From Ostreococcus lucimarinus CCE9901 (Eukaryota; Chlorophyta; Mamiellophyceae; Mamiellales; Bathycoccaceae): 64,000 nucleotides of DNA. Below are positions 46,737-54,716 of this stretch, piece after piece. The stretch is from assembly GCF_000092065.1 (NCBI RefSeq), contig NC_009356.1:682001-746000 (forward strand). The letters run 5' to 3'. Made by a program: the position numbers and the translations under genes. Position 1 is the stretch's first letter, and each line of letters begins with the position of its first letter. Under the pieces are notes generated by a model that saw only the letters and a program-made list of their open reading frames with translations, did no database searches and was not told the origin of the DNA.

Positions 46737-48854
46737 ATGTCCGCGTGGCCGGACCCGCGCGCGGGGCTGCTGCGCGCGAACGCGACGGCGCGGGGGGGTG
46801 ATGAGGCGGCGCGAGGACGCGACGGCGCGCGCGGCGGCGGCGCGGCGGCGTTGACGCTGGATGATTTGATCCTGCGACGCGCGGGCGACGCGAGCGCGGG
46901 CGCGAGCGCGAACGTCGTCGACGCGGGCGCGCGCGGGACGGGCGCGAGCGGGACGGGCGCGAGCGGGACGCTGTTTTCGAGAGCGCGCGCGCCGGTGGTG
47001 GTGACGGGGTGGGCGAATCCGCACGCGGGCGGCGACGAAGCGCGGGACGGCGCGCGCGGTCGCGACGGAGTCGATCGCGCGTTTTCGGACGCGCGCGATC
47101 GCCGTGGCGCGGGGAGACAGCCGTTGGAGCTCGCGGGACGGCGAAACGCGGTGGGCGTGGTGCGAGACGCGGTGGATTACAACGCGGGATATTTGTCGCC
47201 GGACGAAGTAAACGCCGATCTCGACGGGCCACCATCGCCCGTGCGAGGGTTCGCGCAGCGGTTGATGTCGCTCGATGCGTCGCCGACGCCGCGAGGGAAG
47301 CACTCGCGGAAGCGTGGGACGACGAATCGAAGCGCGGAACCGGATGGGGCGTACGAGTACGAGCAAAGGCGAAAGCGCGCGCGCCGCGCGGCGATGAAGG
47401 AGGCGGAGGCGCTCGCGGCGGCTGCACGGCGGATGCCCGTGAGTCCAGGAAGCGATTCGGGCGCGCCAGGATCGGCGTCGCGATCGGGCCGCGCGTTGCG
47501 CGCGCCTGGAGCGTTCTGGACGGGTGCGGGTGTCTCGAGAGATGAGCGCTCCTGGCGGCAGCCGGCGTCGCCGCCGAAACGCGGACGAGGCAGACCGCCG
47601 AAGAACGCGAAACGATACTCACCGCCGTCGTCGGAGGACGAATACGAAGACTTCGGCGGTGCGGAGGAAGGTGAGCGAGGCTGGAGCGAGGACAAAGACG
47701 CGCACGCGCGAGGTGGTCGTGCGCCCGCGAACGCGGCGCGCGCGCTGAATAGCATTAGAGGACACGCAGCGCCGACTCGGCGACAACCGCAGGCGCCGCG
47801 CGAGCGCGGCACGCGCAAGGGTAAGCCCGGACCGAAGCCCGGTGTTGCGGCAGCGAAGAAGGCTGCCATGATCGCCGCTGGGATTCCGATCCCCGTGCTT
47901 CCACCGGGCGTCAAGCGCGGTCGCGGTCGCCCGCCGAAGAGCATGCTTATCATCCCGGACGGCCCTCCGAACGCAAACCTTCCGGACACCGTCATTCGTT
48001 CCATAGCCGAGGTCGACCCAAGAGTGATCGAAAAGGTGAAACCCGAACGTTTTCGCGCGGTCTCTACGACGAATTCAGCGCTGAGATCTTCGTACGTGGC
48101 GCCGCCGCTTCAAGAAGAGCGAACGGCGTGCATCGCGTGCGGCCGCGTCGACGGCGAAGACAGAATGCTCCTGTGCGATGGATGCGATAAGGGCTATCAC
48201 ACGCACTGTTTGGTCCCTCGACTAGACAAAGTCCCAGAGAATGAATGGTTTTGTTACGAATGCGTGACGCAAAATCGACCGAAGACAGCCGCGGCGGAGG
48301 CGTTTGAACGCCGCCAAGCCTCCAAGGCGCGGTTCGCGCCGGAGACGACGTACGACGAATGTCAGCGCGTGAGCGACAAATTGAAGCTCAACGGCGAACG
48401 CAAGCTCAAACCCGGACCGAAACCAGGGTCGAAAATGAAAAAGAATCACCGCCGCGACGACGAGTTCGATGACGACAGATACGCCGCGGCGCCGTCGACG
48501 GAGAAGCGCCCGGTCGGTCGACCGAAAAAGGACCCCAACGCTTGGTCGGACGAGCAATTAGAGGCGTTACAAAACGCTCAAGTGCGCGTGGATCTCGGTC
48601 GTAAAAACTTTTGGACCGAAGTCGCGAGTTACGTTCCTGGGAAAACGGCACAGCAGTGCAAAGAACAAGTGTACGCTGGCTTGAACATCGGCGCCGACGA
48701 CGCCGACGACGCAGACCGATCCGATACCGACGAAGACGTCGAAGATACCCCACACAACCAGCATCAACAACGAACGTTTCGAACGCCCACCAAGCCTAAC
48801 TCATCGCGCGAAAACGCAGAGCGCTGGCGCAATCGCGCGCCCCAGCGCTCGTAG
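46737..48854 (+). CDS. Nuclear PHD-finger protein with AT-hooks and a SANT/Myb-like domain
   Basis: 705 aa. Two AT-hook cores are visible (KRGRGRPPKNAK near residue 282; KRGRGRPPKSM near 394) plus GRPKKD near 590. A PHD finger spans about 465-509 (CIACGRVDGEDRMLLCDGCD, GYHTHCLVPRLDKVP, WFCYEC) with complete C4HC3 ligands. A SANT-like domain lies at about 601-660 (AWSDEQLEALQNAQ, FWTEVASYVPGKTAQQCKEQ). The combination suggests reading of histone H3 tails by a DNA-bound chromatin factor. The first 450 residues are otherwise low complexity. Confidence 0.85.
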   Translation: MSAWPDPRAGLLRANATARGGDEAARGRDGARGGGAAALTLDDLILRRAGDASAGASANVVDAGARGTGASGTGASGTLFSRARAPVVVTGWANPHAGGDEARDGARGRDGVDRAFSDARDRRGAGRQPLELAGRRNAVGVVRDAVDYNAGYLSPDEVNADLDGPPSPVRGFAQRLMSLDASPTPRGKHSRKRGTTNRSAEPDGAYEYEQRRKRARRAAMKEAEALAAAARRMPVSPGSDSGAPGSASRSGRALRAPGAFWTGAGVSRDERSWRQPASPPKRGRGRPPKNAKRYSPPSSEDEYEDFGGAEEGERGWSEDKDAHARGGRAPANAARALNSIRGHAAPTRRQPQAPRERGTRKGKPGPKPGVAAAKKAAMIAAGIPIPVLPPGVKRGRGRPPKSMLIIPDGPPNANLPDTVIRSIAEVDPRVIEKVKPERFRAVSTTNSALRSSYVAPPLQEERTACIACGRVDGEDRMLLCDGCDKGYHTHCLVPRLDKVPENEWFCYECVTQNRPKTAAAEAFERRQASKARFAPETTYDECQRVSDKLKLNGERKLKPGPKPGSKMKKNHRRDDEFDDDRYAAAPSTEKRPVGRPKKDPNAWSDEQLEALQNAQVRVDLGRKNFWTEVASYVPGKTAQQCKEQVYAGLNIGADDADDADRSDTDEDVEDTPHNQHQQRTFRTPTKPNSSRENAERWRNRAPQRS

Positions 48855-48915
48855 TCCTGGTTGCAATTCACACCTCGACACGCCACACAACCCTGCGCGC
48901 GCCGACCCACCGCGA

Positions 48916-49152
48916 ATGCGCGACCGAACCTTCGGTGCGCTCGCCCTCGCCGTGCTCACCGCGCTCTTCGCGTACTACACCGTCTGGGCGCTCGTGACGC
49001 CGCTGATCGACGTCGGACACCCGGTGTTGAAACTGTTTCCCAGTCCAGAGCTCGCGGTGGCCATCCCAGCCTACCTCGGCGCGTGCGTCGTGTGCGCCTC
49101 AGCGTGCGTCGTTGGCGTGGCCATGATCACGCACAAGCCCAAGCGCGCGTGA
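48916..49152 (+). CDS. DPM2: DPM2, regulatory subunit of dolichol-phosphate-mannose synthase
   Basis: 78 aa with two transmembrane segments (LALAVLTALFAYYTVWALVT; YLGACVVCASACVVGVAMI) separated by PLIDVGHPVLKLFPSPELAV. The FAYYTVW...PLID...H...FP pattern and the Lys-rich C-terminus (THKPKRA, ER retention type) match DPM2. DPM2 stabilises the catalytic DPM1/DPM3 complex in the ER for N-glycan, GPI and O-mannose synthesis. It begins 61 bp after the PHD gene and ends 18 bp before the next gene, all on one strand. Confidence 0.88.
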   Translation: MRDRTFGALALAVLTALFAYYTVWALVTPLIDVGHPVLKLFPSPELAVAIPAYLGACVVCASACVVGVAMITHKPKRA

Positions 49153-49170
49153 GCGGCGAAGCGCGCGGCG

Positions 49171-50829
49171 ATGGCGGCGCAGGCGAGGGCGTTGGAGTCC
49201 CAGGTGTGGCGCGAGCGGGACGAGGAACAGGACGACGACAAAGCATCGACGGCCGACGACCGGCGCGCGCAGGAAGAGGAGATGTCGATTCTCGTGAGTA
49301 TTTTCTGCGACTGCGCGAGAGGCGACGACGCGAACGCCGTGAGGGAGGCTTTGGCTTCGGGACGCGACGTCGGCGACGCGACTTCGAGCGGGCGGTTGTT
49401 TCGCGCAGAACTGGAGATCGACGTCGAGATCGACGGCGAAGCAGAGGTCTTGAACGGAGATTCCACGCATCTTGTTGCTGCTTTACCGCCGATATTTCTG
49501 GAATTCATCTTCCCGAGAAGGTATCCCTCGCGCGAGGCGCCGAAGTTCGTCATTCGTAGTGATTGGTTGTCGAACAGCCATTTGAGCGCGATGTGCGCGA
49601 GATTGGACGCCATATGGGAAGACCAGCGTCCAAACGGTGAGCCAATAGTGTATGAATGGACTCAATGGATAAAGAACGACGCGATGCGAGACGTATTGTT
49701 GAATGCGCAGGGCGCGCTCGACGTCTCAGCTCGAGGTCTTGGGTGGGCGGACGGCGAGTTTGAAGTCGACGCGAGAGCCGTCGTTACGGCTCGAGACGCG
49801 AATGAGGCGGTGTTTACGATTTTACGTGCAGACGCACATGCTAGACGACGAGCATTTCTGATCAGCTGCGATAATTCGTGCTCAATGTGCCTCGCGGATG
49901 ACATCAAAGGCGTCGACGTTCGACGAGTGTCGAGCGCCTGCGCGCACACGTATTGCGTCGAGTGCGTGACGCGCATGGCGCGCGTGCACGTGAGCGAAGG
50001 CTCTGTCTTACGCTTGGTCTGCCCGGAATGTTCGTGTGCGTTCGATCCTCATGTGCTGCGCGCCATTCTGAACCATGATGAGTATGAAAAGTATGAAGCC
50101 ACGCTGCTCGCGCGCACGCTCGACTCGATGGCGGATCTCGTGTACTGCCCTCGATGCGAGCATCCCGTTATTGAAGAAGAAGATCAAAATTTTGGGCGAT
50201 GTCCCGGTTGCTTCTTCGCTTTCTGCACGCTTTGCCGCGCGTCGTGGCACGCTGGGTCCGAGTGCCTCAACGCTGAGCAAAAGCTCGCGGTGCTCGAGGC
50301 GAGACGTCGCGGTGACTCGAAAATGTCCGAAGAAGCGTTGCGTCAGTACAAAGAACAAATCGCCGACGTATCCGCGGCCGCATACGTCGAACGGAACGGC
50401 CGCAAGTGCCCAGTGTGTGGTCAAGGGGTTGAGAAAAACGAAGGCTGCAACAAGATGACGTGCGCGTGCGGCGCCTACTTTTGTTGGAAGTGCGGTCAAA
50501 AGCTTGAAGGCGACGGGTATTCTCATTACCGAAACGTCAACGGCGAACCCGGCACGAGCACGTGTCAACTCTTCGACCTCGACGCCATCGAAGCGTGGGA
50601 GCGCGATATGGCCGCGCTTCGCGTCGACGGTCGCGCGCCTCGCGCGCCGAGAGCCGCCGACGTCATCTCCTGCATCCGCTGCAAGGCCCAAAACGTCGCC
50701 TTCGATCGAAACAACCACGTTCGATGTTGGGCCTGCAACTCTTCTTTTTGCGCCGCGTGCAGGCGCGTCGTTCTGAAGACGTCCGAGCACTACGCGCCGA
50801 GCGCCCCGTGCAAGCAGCACCGAAAGTGA
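49171..50829 (+). CDS. RBR-type E3 ubiquitin ligase, RNF14/ARA54-like
   Basis: 552 aa. The N-terminal part contains an RWD fold (ALPPIFLEFIFPRRYPSREA, FVIRSDWLS). RING1 starts near residue 237 (CSMCLADD...CAHTYCVECV), an IBR follows (YCPRCEHPVIEE, GRCPGCFFAFCTLC), then RING2 (CPVCGQGVEKNEGCNKMTC) with the expected catalytic Cys at 426 and FCWKCGQKL. RWD plus RBR is the RNF14 arrangement. After RING2 an extra Cys-rich zinc region (CIRCKAQNVAF, CWACNSSFCAACRR) is added. The last 12 codons lie in the 113-bp tandem duplication. Confidence 0.9.
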   Translation: MAAQARALESQVWRERDEEQDDDKASTADDRRAQEEEMSILVSIFCDCARGDDANAVREALASGRDVGDATSSGRLFRAELEIDVEIDGEAEVLNGDSTHLVAALPPIFLEFIFPRRYPSREAPKFVIRSDWLSNSHLSAMCARLDAIWEDQRPNGEPIVYEWTQWIKNDAMRDVLLNAQGALDVSARGLGWADGEFEVDARAVVTARDANEAVFTILRADAHARRRAFLISCDNSCSMCLADDIKGVDVRRVSSACAHTYCVECVTRMARVHVSEGSVLRLVCPECSCAFDPHVLRAILNHDEYEKYEATLLARTLDSMADLVYCPRCEHPVIEEEDQNFGRCPGCFFAFCTLCRASWHAGSECLNAEQKLAVLEARRRGDSKMSEEALRQYKEQIADVSAAAYVERNGRKCPVCGQGVEKNEGCNKMTCACGAYFCWKCGQKLEGDGYSHYRNVNGEPGTSTCQLFDLDAIEAWERDMAALRVDGRAPRAPRAADVISCIRCKAQNVAFDRNNHVRCWACNSSFCAACRRVVLKTSEHYAPSAPCKQHRK

Positions 50830-51019
50830 AGCGAAAGCTTGAAAACTGAACGAAAGCTCTCACAGCGCCCTCGCGTTCCCGCACTCGCGCGCGCTCGATG
50901 TGATGGGCGCCGAGCGCCCCGTGCAAGCAGCACCGAAAGTGAAGCCAAAGCTTGAAAACTGAACGAAAGCTCTCACAGCGCCCTCGCGTTCTCGCACTCG
51001 CGCGCGCTCGATGTGATGG
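50794..51019. repeat. 113-bp tandem duplication across the RBR-gene end and ureF start
   Basis: Unit 1 is 50794-50906 and unit 2 is 50907-51019, differing at only two positions that I find (GAAGCG/GAAGCC and TTCCCG/TTCTCG). Each unit holds the last RBR codons, the short spacer and a GATGTGATGG start-codon context. Only the second leads into ureF. Confidence 0.92.
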
Positions 51020-51843
51020 AAGCGTTCGTTTTAATCGACCCGTTGCTACCGACGGGCGCGTTCGCGCACTCGCTCGGGCTCGAGCCCGCGCGAATCGCGC
51101 GCGCGGTCGGGACACTGGACGAGACGTCTCGCGAAGCCTCGCGCGCGGTCGAGACGTACGCGCGCGAGTGCGCGCAGAGCGCGATCGACGGTCAACTTCC
51201 GTTCGCGCTCGCCGCGCGCGCGCTCGCGGTGCGAGCGAACGAAAAACGCGCGCGCGAGGGAGACGAGGACGGGACGACGCGCGCGTGGCGAGCGGCGAAC
51301 GCGGAGTGCGCCGCGCTCTGCGCGTCGAACGCCGTGAATCGACGCGCGAGCGCGGGCACGGGCGCGGCTTTACTACGAGCGTCGATAGTGGCATTCGGCG
51401 AGGACAGAAGTTGGTACTTGAGGGCGATTAAAAGAACGCTGCGACGACCGCCGCCGCTCGGCTTGGGCGAGGCGCACCACGCGTGCGTCTTCGGCGCGGT
51501 GAGCGCGATCGCGAATTTAGACGCCGAGGCGTGCGCGCGCGCGTACGTGTACTGCATCATGCGCGATGTGTGCTCGGCGGCGACGCGATTGAACGCGAGC
51601 GGACCTTTGGAAACCGTCGCGGCGTTGCGGCGTTGCGTCGAAGACGCCGAGGCGGCGTGCGCCGTCGCCGTCGCCGAGTTCAACGCCTCCACCGTCCGCG
51701 CGTCGACGATCGACGACGACGACGACGATGACGACGACGCCATCATGAATTATCTCCGTCGCGCGCCGGCGACGTCGGCACCGATATACGAAGCCGTCCA
51801 GGGCGCGCACGACCACGCGCGCGCGCGCCTCTTCAACTCCTAG
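51016..51843 (+). CDS. ureF: Urease accessory protein UreF
   Basis: UreF joins UreD and UreG to activate urease by nickel insertion and gates UreG GTP use. 275 aa, starting at ATG 51016. Family hallmarks: LIDPLLPTGAFAHSLGLE near the N-terminus, the all-helical middle, and YVYCIMRDVCSAATRLNASG matching the conserved R...SAA.RL..G segment. An Asp run (STIDDDDDDDDDAIMNYL) sits in the last quarter. The preceding 113-bp duplication means its 5' flank is present twice. Confidence 0.9.
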   Translation: MEAFVLIDPLLPTGAFAHSLGLEPARIARAVGTLDETSREASRAVETYARECAQSAIDGQLPFALAARALAVRANEKRAREGDEDGTTRAWRAANAECAALCASNAVNRRASAGTGAALLRASIVAFGEDRSWYLRAIKRTLRRPPPLGLGEAHHACVFGAVSAIANLDAEACARAYVYCIMRDVCSAATRLNASGPLETVAALRRCVEDAEAACAVAVAEFNASTVRASTIDDDDDDDDDAIMNYLRRAPATSAPIYEAVQGAHDHARARLFNS

Positions 51844-52415
51844 CCTTCGCGTCGCGCGCACCTCTTCGACGGCCCGCGCGCGCGCGTCCCGCTGTATTTT
51901 CATTCATAGTTGTATTTTCATCCTCTGTACGTCACTCGCGCGCATTCGCGAACGCGCGAATTCGCGCGTAAAAAGGTCCCTTCGCGTCCGGAGGTCGGCC
52001 GCCCTTTCGGAAATCTCGTCAATCTCGACGCCCACTGTTTACCCATATCAGAAAATATGAGCCCGACGTTTCGAAACGTCGTTTCGGAACGTCGTTCCGA
52101 AACGACGTTTCGAAACGACGTTCCGGAACGACGGCGCGTGCATCGCCCGAGCCGACGCCGGCGCGGCAGTGCGAGACGCGCGAGTCGACTCCAAAGGTGC
52201 GACCGCGAGCGCTCTTCGCGCCATCTTCGTCACCGTCCATCGCGCGCGCGCGTTGTCTTCGTTCGAGCGCGCGGCGACGCGGCGACGATGGAGGCGAATC
52301 ACGATGGCGGCGCAAGTGACGACGCGATGACGTCGCGATGATTGCGCGATGCGGGGACTGACGATGACGCGCTTCGATCGGGCGACGCAGACACGCACAC
52401 TTGACATCAGCACAC
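51844..52415. promoter_or_regulatory. Intergenic region, ureF to DUR3
   Basis: 572 bp. It contains a doubled TGTATTTTCAT near 51893 and 51910 (possible 3' end of ureF), the palindrome cluster at 52067-52130, then about 285 bp of GC-rich DNA before the DUR3 ATG. No protein gene was recognised. It is the longest gap in the urea cluster and so the best place for nitrogen-responsive control of DUR3. Confidence 0.55.
52067..52117. repeat. 51-bp near-perfect palindrome upstream of DUR3
   Basis: Two 25-bp arms around a single central T at 52092. The arms alternate TTTCGAAA-like and CGGAACG-like cores. Immediately after it, 52119-52130 (CGTTCCGGAACG) is another perfect 12-bp palindrome. As RNA or cruciform DNA this could fold strongly; as duplex it gives repeated half-sites for a dimeric regulator. 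Confidence 0.93.
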
Positions 52416-54545
52416 ATGTCTTGCGAACAGTATGAAACCCTGGTCGGGAGCTCGTGCGTTCGCGACACGAGCTTCTTCGGCGGGAAAGCCGTGCTCCCCG
52501 AAGGCGCGGGCTACGGTATCGTCATCGGTTTCGGTTTGTTCTTCTCCCTCGCCACGGCGATCATCATGGGTCTCGATAAGCGTTACGGTGGGACGAACAT
52601 CTCGTCTGAATACTTCAACACCGCCGGTCGTAACGTGAAGACGGGTTTGACGGCGTCCGTCATCGTGTCCCAGTGGACGTGGGCGGCGACGCTCTTGCAA
52701 TCGTCCAACGTCGCGTACCAATATGGTGTCTCCGGACCGTTCTGGTACGCGTCCGGTGCGACGATTCAAGTTTTGCTCTTCGGTATGCTTGCCATTCAGG
52801 TGAAGCGATACGCGCCTAACGCGCACACTATTTGCGAAATCATCGACGCTCGATGGGGCGCGAACGTGCAAAAGGTCTTCATCTTCTTCTGCTTCTTGAC
52901 CAACGTCATTGTGTCTTCGATGCTCGTGCTCGGTGGTGCCGCCACGGTGAACGCGCTCACGGGTATGAACACCACCGCCGCTGGTTTTTTGATCCCGATC
53001 GGTGTCATTGCGTACACTATGGCTGGTGGCTTGAAGGCGACCTTCTTGGCGTCGTACATCCACACCGCCATCATCTTCGCTATTCTCATCACCTTCATCT
53101 ACATCGTGTACGCGGCCGACACCAAGCACGGTCTCGGCTCTCCGAGCAAAGTGTACGATCTCCTCCAGAGCGTCGCTCAGCGCAGTCCGACTTCAACCGA
53201 ATGCGTCGCTCGCCTTGCCGCCGACCAAAACTGCGGTCCGGTGGCCAAAAACCAAAAGGGCTCTTACTTGACCATGCTCTCTGAGGGTGGTGTCATCTTC
53301 GGTATCATCAACATCGTTGGTAACTTCGGTACCGTTTTCGTCGACCAATCGTACTGGCAATCCGCCATCGCGGCCAAGCCGAGCTCCTCCACCAAGGGTT
53401 ACCTCCTCGGCGGTCTCGTTTGGTTCACCATCCCCTTCGCCCTCGCCACCGCCATGGGTCTCGCCACCGTCGCTCTCGACTTGCCGGTCACCTCTGACGA
53501 AGCTGGTAAGGGTCTCGTGCCGCCCGCCATCGCCACCCACTTGATGGGTAAGGGTGGTGCCGCTGCGATCACCATCATGCTCTTCATGGCCATCGTGTCC
53601 ACGGGCTCCGCCGAGCAAATTGCCGTCTCCTCCTTGTTTGCGTACGATGTGTACCGCAAGTACATCAAACCGAACGCCACGGGTGAAGACATCCTTCGCG
53701 TGTCTCGTTACGGTGTCGTCGCCTTCGGTATTTTCATGGGTATCCTCTCCTTGATCCTCGACGAGCTTGGATTGTCCCTCGGTTTCGTGTACCTCATGAT
53801 GGGCATCTTCATCGGCTCCGCCGTCATGCCCATCTCTTTCGTTTTGACTTGGGACAAGGCGAACGCCAAGGGTGCCGTCATCGGCGCCATCAGCGGCCAA
53901 GTTCTTGGCTTGGTCACGTGGATCGTCACCGCTCAAGGCCTGTACAAGGCGGTCACCATCAAGACGCTCGGCGAAAACTACCCGATGCTCGCCGGTAACA
54001 TCGTCGCCATTTGCTCCTCGGGCATCATCCACGCGTTCATGTCCTTCCAAGATCCGCAAAACTTTGACTTCAGCACGCTGAACGATCGCATTCAACTCAT
54101 CGACGACAAGCTTCCGGAATTCGAACAAGATGAAGATTCCAATCCGAAGCAGCTCGAGGCCGCGCTCGCGTGGATCAAGAAGTGGGGCATTGGCTTCACC
54201 TTCGTCATGATTGTCCTCTGGCCGGTCTTCTCGCTCCCGGCGGGTTGCGGCACCTCCGCAGGCTGCGGTGTCTTCAACAAGGGTTACTTCAACCTTTGGG
54301 TTGGCATCGCCCTCGCGTGGGGCACCGTCGCCACCGCGGTGATCATCCTCCTGCCTGTGTACGAATCTTGGGATTCCATCTCCGTCGTCTTGAAGGGCAT
54401 GTTCACCAACGACGACGTGCACATGCGCATGGATGTCCTCGAAAGCAAGATCGACGCGCTTCTCGCGCCGGGCTCCACGAAGTCTACCGAGAAGTTGTCT
54501 CAGCAACCGGGTTACCGTGCGAAGCTCATCGCCGGCCACCTGTAA
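52416..54545 (+). CDS. DUR3: DUR3-type high-affinity urea transporter (SSS family)
   Basis: DUR3 imports urea with sodium or protons across the plasma membrane. 709 aa with about 15 hydrophobic segments. Typical stretches are GLTASVIVSQWTWAATLLQS, YGVSGPFWYASGATIQVLLF, EIIDARWGANVQKVFIFF, NFGTVFVDQSYWQSAIAAKP and MLFMAIVSTGSAEQIAVSSL. A cytosolic loop near the end (PEFEQDEDSNPKQLEAALAW) and the C-terminal region fit plant and fungal DUR3. Codon choice (many GGT, ACC, TTC, AAG, GTC) differs from the GCG/CGC-rich neighbours and suggests high expression. The ATG at 52416 is used because the frame upstream has no ATG. Confidence 0.95.
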   Translation: MSCEQYETLVGSSCVRDTSFFGGKAVLPEGAGYGIVIGFGLFFSLATAIIMGLDKRYGGTNISSEYFNTAGRNVKTGLTASVIVSQWTWAATLLQSSNVAYQYGVSGPFWYASGATIQVLLFGMLAIQVKRYAPNAHTICEIIDARWGANVQKVFIFFCFLTNVIVSSMLVLGGAATVNALTGMNTTAAGFLIPIGVIAYTMAGGLKATFLASYIHTAIIFAILITFIYIVYAADTKHGLGSPSKVYDLLQSVAQRSPTSTECVARLAADQNCGPVAKNQKGSYLTMLSEGGVIFGIINIVGNFGTVFVDQSYWQSAIAAKPSSSTKGYLLGGLVWFTIPFALATAMGLATVALDLPVTSDEAGKGLVPPAIATHLMGKGGAAAITIMLFMAIVSTGSAEQIAVSSLFAYDVYRKYIKPNATGEDILRVSRYGVVAFGIFMGILSLILDELGLSLGFVYLMMGIFIGSAVMPISFVLTWDKANAKGAVIGAISGQVLGLVTWIVTAQGLYKAVTIKTLGENYPMLAGNIVAICSSGIIHAFMSFQDPQNFDFSTLNDRIQLIDDKLPEFEQDEDSNPKQLEAALAWIKKWGIGFTFVMIVLWPVFSLPAGCGTSAGCGVFNKGYFNLWVGIALAWGTVATAVIILLPVYESWDSISVVLKGMFTNDDVHMRMDVLESKIDALLAPGSTKSTEKLSQQPGYRAKLIAGHL

Positions 54546-54716
54546 GTCGTGACCCGACTGACGCGGCGAACGCCACGAGCGAACCGCGCAAAGCTACATT
54601 TATTCACTTTACAGCAGTACGAAGTCATCCGTTGTTGCTTCAGATAGATTTAGTGATCGAAATTCTTCATTCAGTATTGTAATTTTTTACATTAATATCT
54701 TTCCTGCAACCGTCGT

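Noticed and set aside
53193-54539. 448-codon minus-strand frame over DUR3
   Set aside because: Highly charged His/Asp/Glu/Gly composition is the mirror of membrane-protein codons; DUR3 on the plus strand is unambiguous.
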